From positions 1-6,524 of the forward strand of contig VYCX01000463.1 in the NCBI GenBank assembly GCA_009843725.1: a stretch of 6,524 bases of DNA, in the 5' to 3' direction. Made by a program: the position numbers and the translations under genes. Shown in pieces: positions 1 to 6,325 of this stretch (position 1 is its first letter; the number at the start of each line of letters is the position of its first letter). The notes under the pieces were generated by a model that made no database searches, had not been told where the DNA came from, and worked only from the letters and a program-made list of their open reading frames with translations. The DNA is from Boseongicola sp. SB0675_bin_26. GTDB taxonomy: Bacteria > Pseudomonadota > Alphaproteobacteria > Rhodobacterales > Rhodobacteraceae.

Positions 1-150
1 GTTGCAGTAGGCGTTCTCGAAGACGACACCGTCCCTTGCCAACGCGCTGAGACTGGGCGTCTTTGCCTGACCGTCGGGATTGCAGAAGTCCAGCGGAAAC
101 GCCGCCATCTGGTCAGCTTCGATCAACAGGATATTGGGACGCTCTTTCAC
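1..150 (-). CDS. Sulfatase, choline-sulfatase-like, N-terminal 50 residues (partial, runs off left edge)
   Basis: This is the start of a type I sulfatase, an enzyme that hydrolyses sulfate esters. Read on the minus strand from GTG at 150-148, it begins VKERPNILLIEADQMA and continues to DGVVFENAYCN at the window edge. RPNIL followed by a hydrophobic strand and ADQ is the typical sulfatase opening, and the Asp there is a metal ligand in the family. The KTPSLSALARDGVVFENAYCN stretch closely matches choline-sulfatase (BetC) proteins. The C-x-P-x-R motif that matures to formylglycine should lie just beyond the edge, so activity cannot be judged. The start is supported by AAGGA at 163-159, 8 bases before the GTG, with no in-frame ATG nearby. 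No signal peptide is seen, which fits a cytoplasmic enzyme. The sulfatase family is secure; choline sulfate as substrate is only a likely guess. Confidence 0.85.
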   Translation of the reverse strand, partial: MKERPNILLIEADQMAAFPLDFCNPDGQAKTPSLSALARDGVVFENAYCN

Positions 151-215
151 ACGGTGATTCCTTCTTCGGGCCTCTGGCGGGTTGCTTTCCGGCGGATGTG
201 AGCGTCCATCAACCA

Positions 216-779
216 CGTCGGCGCGATGCCTATGCGGTGGATGTCAATCACACGAAGGCCGAGTGTGCAATGCTGGCATTTTGCTCAGGAGCATTCTGGC
301 GAACAATGCAGGCGTCGTCGTGCGCATGAAGGGCAGACTGGAAGCCCTGCCACTGGCCGATATCCACGAGTTGATGGCGATCCAAGTGAGCGGCACGTTC
401 AACTGGCCGCGTGGTCATTCCCGCACCGCGCAATGCCGAACATGTGCGGATCATCCAGATTTCATTTGCGAATTCGATTGCCGCGGCGCCTTGTCGCACC
501 GGCTTTGTGATGACCACAAAAACCGCCAATCAAGGCGCATCGGGGGCACTTGCCCAGGAGGCCTCGCGAGCAGGTGTCACCGCACGTGCACTCGCACCGG
601 AATGCGCTCTTTCCGACGCCTGAACCAGCGTTCCGAGGCTGGCATTCTGGACGGGCATGAAACTCCTGAGAGAAAATGAGGCTACCCGAAAGGCATGCAA
701 GTGCCGTTGCGTTCCGCACGTCCGAGGACGCTTCATGACCGGAACGGCCTTGGTGGTTGACGGAGGGCTGTCCGTCCGA
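216..779 (+). pseudogene. Decayed short-chain dehydrogenase/reductase (SDR), 5'-truncated with frameshifts
   Basis: Pieces of one SDR (classical NAD(P)-dependent oxidoreductase) appear in the right order but in changing frames. Frame 3 at about 216-281 reads RRRDAYAVDVNHTKAECAMLA, the usual segment before the NNAG motif. Frame 2 at 290-403 reads ILANNAGVVV and later ELMAIQVSGTFN. Frame 3 at 405-620 reads VIPAPR, then RIIQISFANSIAAAP, then QGASGALAQEASRAGVTARALAP. A TGA at 621-623 interrupts, and the same frame resumes with FMTGTALVVDGGLSVR ending near 779. The N-terminal Rossmann TGxxxGIG segment, about 60 residues, is absent because the sulfatase start lies only 66 bases upstream. The catalytic YxxxK is damaged: it reads FVMTTK, with Tyr replaced by Phe at 504 and one extra residue before Lys. 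The region around 624-735 aligns poorly, suggesting further small indels. I infer loss of function by several independent lesions. The original substrate is unknown. Confidence 0.8.
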
Positions 780-798
780 GGCAGATGCCGGCGAAGAC

Positions 799-827
799 GT
801 GACGACCGCAACGGAGCGGCTTGTCAC
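799..827. terminator. Possible terminator-like hairpin at the GMC stop codon
   Basis: An imperfect inverted repeat has outer arms GTGAC (799-803) and GTCAC (823-827), inner arms CCGC and GCGG, and loop AACGGA, with a small internal mismatch. It overlaps the TGA stop of the GMC gene (826-824 on the minus strand) and lies between that gene and the convergent SDR remnant, where a terminator would be expected. There is no run of T on either side, so it does not meet the usual intrinsic-terminator pattern. The call rests on position and pairing only. Confidence 0.25.
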
Positions 828-2479
828 TTCTCACGGATCATGGCCGCCGCTTTCTCGGCAATCATGAATGTCGCAGCATTCGTATTGGCCGAAGTGATTT
901 TCGGCATTACCGAAGCGTCGACCACCCGCAGTCCCGTCACGCCCCGCACTTGCAGGTCTGGGCCCACTACTGACGCGTCGTCATTGCCCATGCGGCACGT
1001 GCCGACGGGGTGGTAGACCGTGGTGCCGTGTTGACGAATGGCTTCGAGGATCTGGCCATCGGTTTCGAACTCGGGGCCAGGAATGACCTCGCGATTCCAG
1101 TGAGGGCGGAACGCCGGGGCATTGTAGATGCCCCGAACCAGCTTCAGTCCCTCGACCATGGTCTGGCAGTCCAGATCGGTACTGAGATAGTTCGTCTCGA
1201 CCCGGGGGTCTTCCAGAGGATCCGCTGACCTCAACGTGACGTGTCCCCGGCTTTCGGGATGGCATTGCCAATAAGACACCGTGAAGCCGGGAAACCGATG
1301 CAAGGGCAGGCCCGGCTTGTCCACCGACAATGGCATGACGAAGAGTTGCATGTCGGGGCGGCCGTCATGCGCGAACTTCGTGCATGCGGCCCCGCCGACC
1401 TGGCCCGCGCCGACGGTCAGCGGGCCACGCGCATTTATCAGCCAGTCCAAGCCGAAGCCAAGAACCTTGATCGGGTTGCGGACCTGCGTATTGAGCGAAT
1501 GTGTCCGAACCGAAAGTTCGACGATGGTCCGCATCTGCAAGTGATCCTGCAGGTTGGCGCCGACCTCGGATGCATCGACCCTCACCGGGATGTCGTGCTT
1601 CTCCAGAAGATCTGCAGGACCAATCCCGGCAAGCTGAAGGATCTGCGGTGACTGAACGGCCCCTGCGCACAGGATCACCTCGCGCGACGCGTGCGACTTG
1701 ATCTCGTGCCCTTGCTGGACATACCGCACTCCCGTCGCGGTTTCGCGGTCGAATTCAAGACCGACAACGCGGGCATGCGTCTTCAGCGTCAGGTTCTTTC
1801 GCGTCAATGCGGGGCGAAGAAACGCCGTTGCCGCGCTGTCGCGCCAGCGGCCCTTCAGCGTCAGCTGATATGCGCCGACTCCAAGGCTCTCGGTTCCGTT
1901 GAAATCCGGATTGTCGGGAAGTCCGGACTGCCGTGCAGCCTCCAGCCACGCGTCACACATCGCGTTGTCGTTGCGAAGGTCCGACACGTGCAGCGGTCCG
2001 TGGCTTCCGCGAAACTGGCTGGGCGGTCCATCATAACTCTCGATGCTTCGGAAGAGAGGCATGACATCGGCGTAGCGCCAGCCGGTCGCCCCAAGCTCTT
2101 CCCAGTCGTCAAAATCGTGCCGTTGCCCGCGGATGTAGATCAACCCGTTGATTGAACTTGATCCGCCCAGAACGCGACCCCGCGGAATGTCCATCTCGCG
2201 TCCGGCGATTCCCTCGTCGGGAGCGGCTCTGAACAGGTGAGAGACCTTTTCGTCATAGATCGACCGGAAGTAGCCGACAGGGAGGCGAAGCCAGAACCTC
2301 CTGTCCGAGCCTCCAGCCTCAATGATTAGGACGCGGCATGCCTCGTCTTCGGAAAGTCGCGCTGCAAGCGTCGCGCCCGCCGTTCCGGAGCCCACGATGA
2401 TGTAGTCAAAGGTCTCTATGCCGATGCCTCCCGTCGGCGACTCTCTTGAGCGGTAAACTGTCAGTTGCGCACCCAGCAT
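824..2479 (-). CDS. GMC-family FAD-dependent oxidoreductase (choline/alcohol dehydrogenase-like)
   Basis: This flavoenzyme of the glucose-methanol-choline family oxidises an alcohol group using FAD. From ATG 2479 it is 551 residues. The FAD-binding fold opens with DYIIVGSGTAGATLAARLS (GSGTAG at 30-35) and a ribose-binding Glu in LIIEAGG (54). GMC signature 1, RGRVLGGSSSIN, is at 100-111. Signature 2, GAVQSPQILQLAGIG, is at 273-287, with Ala where Ser is usual before GIG. The C-terminal active site has His 490 in YHPVGTCRMG and Asn 534 in SANTNAATFMIAEKAA. No signal peptide or membrane segment is evident. Domain order and length are complete. The start is uncertain: homologues normally begin about two residues before FDYIIVG, which here is an ATA codon at 2419 with a strong ribosome site, while ATG 2479 adds 20 residues and the frame stays open to ATG 2611. 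It resembles choline dehydrogenase in general form but lacks diagnostic identity to BetA, so the substrate is left open. Confidence 0.93.
   Translation of the reverse strand: MLGAQLTVYRSRESPTGGIGIETFDYIIVGSGTAGATLAARLSEDEACRVLIIEAGGSDRRFWLRLPVGYFRSIYDEKVSHLFRAAPDEGIAGREMDIPRGRVLGGSSSINGLIYIRGQRHDFDDWEELGATGWRYADVMPLFRSIESYDGPPSQFRGSHGPLHVSDLRNDNAMCDAWLEAARQSGLPDNPDFNGTESLGVGAYQLTLKGRWRDSAATAFLRPALTRKNLTLKTHARVVGLEFDRETATGVRYVQQGHEIKSHASREVILCAGAVQSPQILQLAGIGPADLLEKHDIPVRVDASEVGANLQDHLQMRTIVELSVRTHSLNTQVRNPIKVLGFGLDWLINARGPLTVGAGQVGGAACTKFAHDGRPDMQLFVMPLSVDKPGLPLHRFPGFTVSYWQCHPESRGHVTLRSADPLEDPRVETNYLSTDLDCQTMVEGLKLVRGIYNAPAFRPHWNREVIPGPEFETDGQILEAIRQHGTTVYHPVGTCRMGNDDASVVGPDLQVRGVTGLRVVDASVMPKITSANTNAATFMIAEKAAAMIREK
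2427..2432 (-). promoter_or_regulatory. Strong Shine-Dalgarno positioned for an ATA start of the GMC gene
   Basis: On the minus strand GGGAGG (2432-2427) lies 7 bases before ATA at 2419-2417, which is followed by GAG ACC TTT GAC TAC (ETFDY). This is the ideal spacing, and M-ETFDYIIVG would be a standard GMC N-terminus. In contrast, the nearest purine-rich site before ATG 2479 (GAGGA) is about 14 bases away. There is no ATG, GTG or TTG in frame between 2479 and 2419. Either translation starts at a rare ATA codon, or an ancestral ATG has mutated and the upstream ATG is now used. Confidence 0.55.
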
Positions 2480-2747
2480 GAACCACGGAGCATTCCTCGT
2501 CCACCAATCGTCAAGCAGCAGGTTTGAACGCTTCGTGCCTTGCGCCGGTCTTGTGAGCGGTTTCACAAGGCGCCCGCTGATTCTCCTCGTCGAATCGTCG
2601 CATCCTGACAAGGACGGCCGGGTTCTTGCCGCCGCGGCAAATGTCGTCCACTTTCGAGCTCTTGCCTGCGGTGAATGGGACGGTTCTCGCTTTCATGAAC
2701 GCCACCCATTCAGCCATGTTGCCTTCTTTGGCGGGACAGGTGCGAAT

Positions 2748-2776
2748 CCTGGAGGGTGCCGTACGGCATCTCCAGG
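2748..2776. repeat. 29-bp near-perfect dyad with a central 12-bp palindrome
   Basis: The outer arms CCTGGAG (2748-2754) and CTCCAGG (2770-2776) are exact reverse complements. They flank the perfect palindrome TGCCGTACGGCA (2757-2768), with GG on one side and T on the other as the only unpaired bases. As DNA it looks like a two-fold operator; as RNA it would fold into a long hairpin with a GTAC loop. No T-run follows on either strand, which argues against an intrinsic terminator. It lies 269 bases upstream of the GMC ATG. The structure is seen directly; a regulatory role is inferred. Confidence 0.6.
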
Positions 2777-2900
2777 CGCGTTCGACGAAGCGGGCCGGCG
2801 CACGCACGTGGGCGCAAGGGCGCATGCCAGTGGCTGTCAGGCACACCGATGGCGGTCCTTCAAATGATGAAGCCTCGAACGTGAGCTTGCAATCGCGGTC

Positions 2901-2935
2901 CCGGGTCCGCCCTGTTTCCCGCACTGCGGACCCGG
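2901..2935. repeat. 10-bp perfect inverted repeat with a 15-base loop
   Basis: CCGGGTCCGC (2901-2910) and GCGGACCCGG (2926-2935) are exact reverse complements around a 15-base spacer. The very GC-rich stem would be stable as RNA. No T-run is adjacent on either strand. It lies between the divergent GMC gene and dusA, so it could be an operator, a processing hairpin, or a remnant of lost sequence. Function is unknown. Confidence 0.55.
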
Positions 2936-3154
2936 CGCTGGGCATCGCCGCGGCGGAGGAGCGTCTCACTTGCGCAGCGGCCCGCTCACTCGATCCGAAA
3001 TCGAGCCAGGCACCGGAGGAAGGCTTGATGATTGTGGCGAGTTCTTGTGTGCGCTATGTCTGCAATGCGATGTCGTGGAGGAGCAAATTCGGCGATGTCG
3101 GGGCGTGTTCCGGCGTAGAAGTAGTCGCCGCCAACGGTTTGAAGATACACAAAA

Positions 3155-4174
3155 ATGAAAGCAAACCAGCACTCCAGACTTTCCATTGCGCCGATGATGG
3201 ACTGGACAGACCGCCATTGCCGGTACCTGCACCGGCTCATGTCGCGCCATGTCCGGCTCTATACCGAAATGGTCGCGTCCGCCGCATTGGTTCGTGGCAA
3301 TGCCAGACATCTGATCGCCTTCGACGACTCCGAGCATCCGTTGGCACTTCAACTTGGCGGCTCGGACCCATCCGAACTGGCCGATGCCGCGCGGATCGCC
3401 GCGACCGAAGGTTTTGACGAGGTCAACCTGAACGTCGGATGTCCCTCCGACAGAGTCCAATCGGGAACGTTTGGCGCCGTACTGATGAAGAACCCTGATC
3501 TGGTGGCTAAATGCCTGGCAGCCATGCGATCTGCTGTCACGGTTCCAGTCACGGTCAAGTGCCGGATCGGAGTCGATGATCAGGATCCTGCCGTCGTCCT
3601 TCCGGATTTTTTGCGGCACGTCAGGGATGCTGGCGTGACGACTGTGGCGATTCACGCGCGCAAGGCGTGGCTTCAGGGGCTCAGCCCGAAGCAGAATCGC
3701 GAAGTCCCGCCCCTGGACCACGACCTCGTCTGCGCCATGAAGGACCGGTTTCCAGACCTTCGGATCATCTTGAACGGCGGCATCGCCTCCCTGGATCAGG
3801 CGCATGCATTGCTGGGTCGGGGCGTGGACGGCATCATGGTCGGGCGGGCCGCCTATCAGTCGCCCTGGCGCATCCTTGGCATGGCTGACCGCGAAATCTT
3901 CGGAAAGAATCCGCCGTTCTCGTCGCCTGCAGAGGTGGTTCGCGCCATGTGCCCTTACATTGAACGTCACCTCGGTGACGGTGGTCGGCTCCATGCCGTG
4001 ACGCGGCACATGCTCGGACTCTTCGCAGGGCGAACGGGTGCACGTCGCTGGCGACGCACTCTTTCCGAACGTGTCCGTGATGATGGGGCGGGAGTTGGAG
4101 TTGTGGTGGAAGCTCTTGAAGCGGTCGTGCAATCCTCTGGAGACGGAGACGTGCATTTCGGAAAGGCCGCCTGA
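3155..4174 (+). CDS. dusA: tRNA-dihydrouridine synthase A
   Basis: This FMN- and NADPH-dependent enzyme reduces specific uridines in the D-loop of tRNA to dihydrouridine, in the cytoplasm. The 339 residues form a complete protein of normal DusA length. The TIM-barrel starts with LSIAPMMDWTDRHCRYLHRL (about 9-28), the DusA hallmark, then LYTEMV (35-40) and ALQLGGSDP (64-72). The active-site loop NLNVGCPSDRVQSG (91-104) carries the general-acid Cys 96. Flavin- and RNA-contact positions follow: Lys 135 in VTVKCRIG (most relatives have His after this Lys; here it is Cys), HARKAWLQGLSPKQNREVPPL (167-187), LNGGI (206-210) and MVGRAAY (228-234). The C-terminal helical domain includes RHMLGLFAGRTGARRWRRTLSE (284-305). 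ATG 3155 is chosen because it sits just before the conserved RLSIAPMMDW. Its ribosome site is weak (GAAG about 12 bases upstream). The gene stands alone, divergent from the GMC gene and separated from the TRAP operon by about 590 bases. Confidence 0.97.
   Translation: MKANQHSRLSIAPMMDWTDRHCRYLHRLMSRHVRLYTEMVASAALVRGNARHLIAFDDSEHPLALQLGGSDPSELADAARIAATEGFDEVNLNVGCPSDRVQSGTFGAVLMKNPDLVAKCLAAMRSAVTVPVTVKCRIGVDDQDPAVVLPDFLRHVRDAGVTTVAIHARKAWLQGLSPKQNREVPPLDHDLVCAMKDRFPDLRIILNGGIASLDQAHALLGRGVDGIMVGRAAYQSPWRILGMADREIFGKNPPFSSPAEVVRAMCPYIERHLGDGGRLHAVTRHMLGLFAGRTGARRWRRTLSERVRDDGAGVGVVVEALEAVVQSSGDGDVHFGKAA
3185..3223 (+). other. Potential mobile-element attachment region in the 5' end of dusA
   Basis: These bases encode IAPMMDWTDRHCR. 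The 5' part of dusA around the MMDWTD codons is an established target for a family of tyrosine integrases (dusA-associated prophages and genomic islands in proteobacteria). Here dusA is intact, no integrase is visible in the window, and I see no second copy of this segment upstream. It is therefore a candidate empty site or element boundary, not evidence of an integrated element. Confidence 0.3.
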
Positions 4175-4425
4175 CGCAAGCTTGCAGGTCTGGCCCGGAG
4201 ATCGGATTTCCGATGGTGGGATGCGCCACGGTTTTGCCAAGACGTTGCTCCGCCGGACGTTCCGGCAGCAATGACAAGTCGTTCCGCACGAGCATTGTGC
4301 GTATCCGCTCGCGCCGTGAAGACCGCTTGAGCGTTGCGAGTGTTGAGCACGCATGGCGTGAATCACACCCAGCGTTGCAGTGCCCCTCGATCTCCGGTCC
4401 GGAACCCCAGCAAAATGGCCTGTGG

Positions 4426-4443
4426 CGAGCGACTCCTCGCTCG
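4426..4443. repeat. 7-bp perfect hairpin, CTCC loop
   Basis: CGAGCGA (4426-4432) and TCGCTCG (4437-4443) pair perfectly around a 4-base loop. It lies 252 bases downstream of the dusA stop with no following T-run, so it is at best a weak or factor-assisted termination structure. Confidence 0.35.
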
Positions 4444-4564
4444 ATGGCGAGGGGCCTTGATCCAGTACACGGGTCCCGGAGCGATCTCGTCATCTGGGCG
4501 GTGATTGACGTTCGGCATCCGGTTCGAGCCCTTCGCAACTGTGACCGGGCTGGTCGACACCCAG

Positions 4565-4576
4565 CCGATGCATCGG
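4565..4576. promoter_or_regulatory. 12-bp perfect palindrome upstream of the TRAP operon, possible operator
   Basis: CCGATGCATCGG is perfectly self-complementary and lies 185 bases before the dctP start. TRAP operons are often controlled by a dedicated regulator (GntR, IclR, LysR types) binding a palindrome, but no regulator gene is in the window and no second copy of this site was seen. The palindrome is observed; operator function is a guess. Confidence 0.25.
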
Positions 4577-4760
4577 TCGCATGATCAATTCAGTTGTGCC
4601 CTTGATGACCTTCGGTTTCGACAGTTCGATCGCGGACGGCCCAAAGCCGATTGATTTTCGGGTCTTGATCGATTTCAATGATCCGGTCCCGATGACGCAC
4701 GGCCGCATTGCCGTAGTCCCGGGCGTGCGCCTGAATTTGAGCGAAACAGGGAGAAAAAGG

Positions 4761-5771
4761 ATGCTTGCAAGTCTTTGGCGGACGCTGTCCGCCGCGTTGT
4801 TTCTGGGGATTTCCGCCAGTGCCGCGGATGCGGCCGAATGGAAATTCAACAATGGACTTCCAGAAGGCCGCGGAGAGTCGGCGCAACTCGAAACATTTGC
4901 CGCGGACGTCGCCGACCTGACCGGCGGCAGCCTCATGATCGACGTCTTCCACGGCGGTTCGCTGAACCTCAAGGACAACGACGTGGCGCGCTGGCTGCCC
5001 CGTGGAGCGGTCGAAATGGGTCTGGTCTGGGCGAACTATCTCGGCCGCGACGTTCCCGCCCTGAACGCGGTGATGATCCAAGGGTCGGTCGGAAGCCCTG
5101 AGGAACTGATTGCCGCGCTGCCTGAAATCCAGGAGATCTACGCCGAGGTGTTGGACGAGCTGGACATCGTGCCGACCGGGTTCATGGCGCTGCCGCTCCT
5201 GAAGGCCTCGATCTTCTGCCGCGAGGAGCCAGTCCGCGCGCTCGAAGACCTCAGGACGAAGAAACTCCGCGTCTGGAGCAACGATCAGGTCGAAACCTTT
5301 ACCAAGCTTGGCGTGTCGGCCCAAATCGTTGGCCAGAACGATCTTTACGTGGCGCTGCAGACCGGTGTCGTCGACTGCGCCGTCTATCCTGCGCTGTTCG
5401 CGCACACGATTTCGCTTCAGGAAGTGACCAAGTACGCCTCCTACCTCTATCCGGTGGCAGGTGTTCCCTACGTTCTGGGTGCATCGAAAGGCGCGTGGGA
5501 AGGTCTCAGTGATGCCGAGCGAGAGGCGGTCACCACGGCGGCCGCCCGTGTCTGGGAGCGCACCAACGAGTATTCCGGGGCTGAGGAAAACGAGCAGGCA
5601 GCCCGTGCCAAGCTGGCCGGGCAGGGGATCGAGTTCCTCGAGCCGTTCTCCGATGAAGATCGTGCAGCGTTCCTTGATGCCGCTTCTGCTACCTGGCAGG
5701 AAATGGCCGAGGAAGCAGGGGGCAAGGCGCCCGCGTACCGCCAGAGAATACTTGGTGTTCTTGGGCGCTGA
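4761..5771 (+). CDS. dctP: TRAP transporter solute-binding protein (DctP family)
   Basis: This is the periplasmic receptor that captures the substrate and delivers it to the DctQ-DctM membrane complex. The 336 residues are typical for the family. A signal peptide covers residues 1-24: a basic Arg 7, a hydrophobic core around ALFLGIS, and a cleavage motif A-D-A before AEWKF. The mature protein shows the DctP pattern: [14 protein letters not shown] (54-67), AVEMGLVW (83-90), the substrate-anchoring Arg 170 in KKLRVWSN (167-174), and [16 protein letters not shown] (195-210), which corresponds to the family's E-x-Y-x-ALQxGVVDG motif. The Arg normally binds a carboxylate, so the ligand is probably an organic anion, identity unknown. 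The start at 4761 is chosen because the signal peptide begins there and AGGGAG lies about 7 bases upstream; the open frame continues 60 codons further up without protein character. dctQ begins 2 bases after the stop, implying coupled translation. Confidence 0.95.
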   Translation: MLASLWRTLSAALFLGISASAADAAEWKFNNGLPEGRGESAQLETFAADVADLTGGSLMIDVFHGGSLNLKDNDVARWLPRGAVEMGLVWANYLGRDVPALNAVMIQGSVGSPEELIAALPEIQEIYAEVLDELDIVPTGFMALPLLKASIFCREEPVRALEDLRTKKLRVWSNDQVETFTKLGVSAQIVGQNDLYVALQTGVVDCAVYPALFAHTISLQEVTKYASYLYPVAGVPYVLGASKGAWEGLSDAEREAVTTAAARVWERTNEYSGAEENEQAARAKLAGQGIEFLEPFSDEDRAAFLDAASATWQEMAEEAGGKAPAYRQRILGVLGR

Positions 5772-5773
5772 GC

Positions 5774-6307
5774 TTGAGTGGCCGCGGGATCGAACGCAGG
5801 CATTCGGCAGCCGCCGGCCGCATTGAGGAATTGCTGGCGCCGGTCTTTTTCGTCATGGCTGTTATGGCAGCTCTGGCCGGCGGCGCGATTGTGGTGCTGA
5901 TCGGCGCAAGCGTGACAATGCGGTACTTCGCGTTTGCGCCGTTCCGGTTTACGGAAGAGCTTGTTGGGCTTCTGATGACGGCCGCGTTCTTCCTCGCTCT
6001 TCCACTGGTCACGCTTCGGGTCGAACACGTTCGCGTGCTTGTGCTTGTCTCCGCGCTGCCGGACAGAGCTGCGCGGTCGGTCAGCATTCTGGCGGCACTC
6101 TTCGGTGCCGCGTTCTGCCTGTGGTTTCTTGCGCTATGCCTTCCTTGGCTGGAATTTGCGTTTGATCGCAATATCAAGACGGAGGTTGGCCGTCTTCTGA
6201 TGTATCCTTGGATGGCGCTTCTTCCCTTGTCCATGGCATTGAGCGTTGTGGCGTTCCTGGTGCGCGGCGCTTCAGGTGACGGTGGACGGAAGACGGGCCA
6301 GCCCTAG
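5774..6307 (+). CDS. dctQ: TRAP transporter small permease subunit (DctQ family)
   Basis: This is the small membrane subunit that pairs with DctM in tripartite ATP-independent transport. It has 177 residues and four predicted hydrophobic helices at about 22-47, 61-81, 102-125 and 141-164, as expected. The EELVGLLMTAAFFLALPLVTLRVEHVRV stretch (61-88) is the DctQ signature, with the conserved His 85. The end is hydrophilic (GASGDGGRKTGQP). The start chosen is TTG 5774, two bases after the dctP stop, giving a normal short cytoplasmic N-terminus. No ATG or GTG in frame precedes the first helix, and the ribosome site is weak, which fits translational coupling to dctP. A slightly later start is possible. 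Confidence 0.92.
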   Translation: MSGRGIERRHSAAAGRIEELLAPVFFVMAVMAALAGGAIVVLIGASVTMRYFAFAPFRFTEELVGLLMTAAFFLALPLVTLRVEHVRVLVLVSALPDRAARSVSILAALFGAAFCLWFLALCLPWLEFAFDRNIKTEVGRLLMYPWMALLPLSMALSVVAFLVRGASGDGGRKTGQP

Positions 6308-6325
6308 TCAGGCAGAAGGAAAGCG

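Larger units (their letters stand above)
2480..3154. other. Intergenic region between the divergent GMC gene and dusA
   Basis: About 675 bases lie between the ATG of the GMC gene and that of dusA. Open frames occur on both strands, but none shows a recognisable domain, a good ribosome site or a coherent protein pattern, so I treat them as chance frames in GC-rich DNA. Two strong inverted repeats (2748-2776 and 2901-2935) and a weaker one, CTCGAT/ATCGAG with a 5-base loop at 2989-3005, are the only structure seen. Promoters for both flanking genes should be here, but no convincing -35/-10 pair is visible. A heavily decayed gene cannot be excluded. Confidence 0.5.
4175..4760. other. Region between dusA and the TRAP operon without a convincing gene
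   Basis: These 586 bases should contain the end of the dusA transcript and the TRAP promoter. Structures seen are: palindrome GCAAGCTTGC at 4176-4185; a short ATCGGA/TCCGAT hairpin at 4201-4214; a 7-bp hairpin at 4426-4443; and a 12-bp palindrome at 4565-4576. None of the hairpins has a T-run, so no intrinsic dusA terminator is obvious. A weak promoter-like pair, TTGATT (4651) and TTCAAT (4674) with 17-base spacing, matches consensus at only 4 of 6 bases in each box. A 51-codon minus-strand frame (4518-4363) is possible but unrecognised. The frame upstream of dctP is open from ATG 4581 but has no homologous character. Confidence 0.5.

Noticed and set aside
2480..2611. A 44-residue N-terminal extension of the GMC protein from ATG 2611.
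   Set aside because: GMC proteins start just before the FAD-binding strand; the extension has no signal-peptide or domain character.
2511..2969. A 152-codon minus-strand open frame upstream of the GMC gene.
   Set aside because: It overlaps the spacer dyads, has no recognisable domain and no convincing ribosome site; a decayed gene cannot be excluded but is not supported.
2626..3417. A 263-codon plus-strand open frame across the spacer and into dusA.
   Set aside because: It runs out of frame into dusA, shows no recognisable motif, and its composition looks like random GC-rich translation.
4201..4214. ATCGGA/TCCGAT hairpin after dusA as an intrinsic terminator.
   Set aside because: The usable stem is about 5 bp and there is no downstream T-run.
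2966..4366. A 466-codon open frame on the minus strand opposite dusA.
   Set aside because: It is antisense to an intact, clearly recognised dusA, has no coherent domain or ribosome site, and long antisense frames are common in GC-rich DNA.
4512..4535. GGTTCGAGCC, resembling a tRNA T-arm.
   Set aside because: No matching acceptor stem, D-arm or anticodon arm could be placed around it.
4581..4760. A 60-residue N-terminal extension of DctP from ATG 4581.
   Set aside because: The signal peptide begins at ATG 4761, which has a good ribosome site; an extension would bury the signal peptide.
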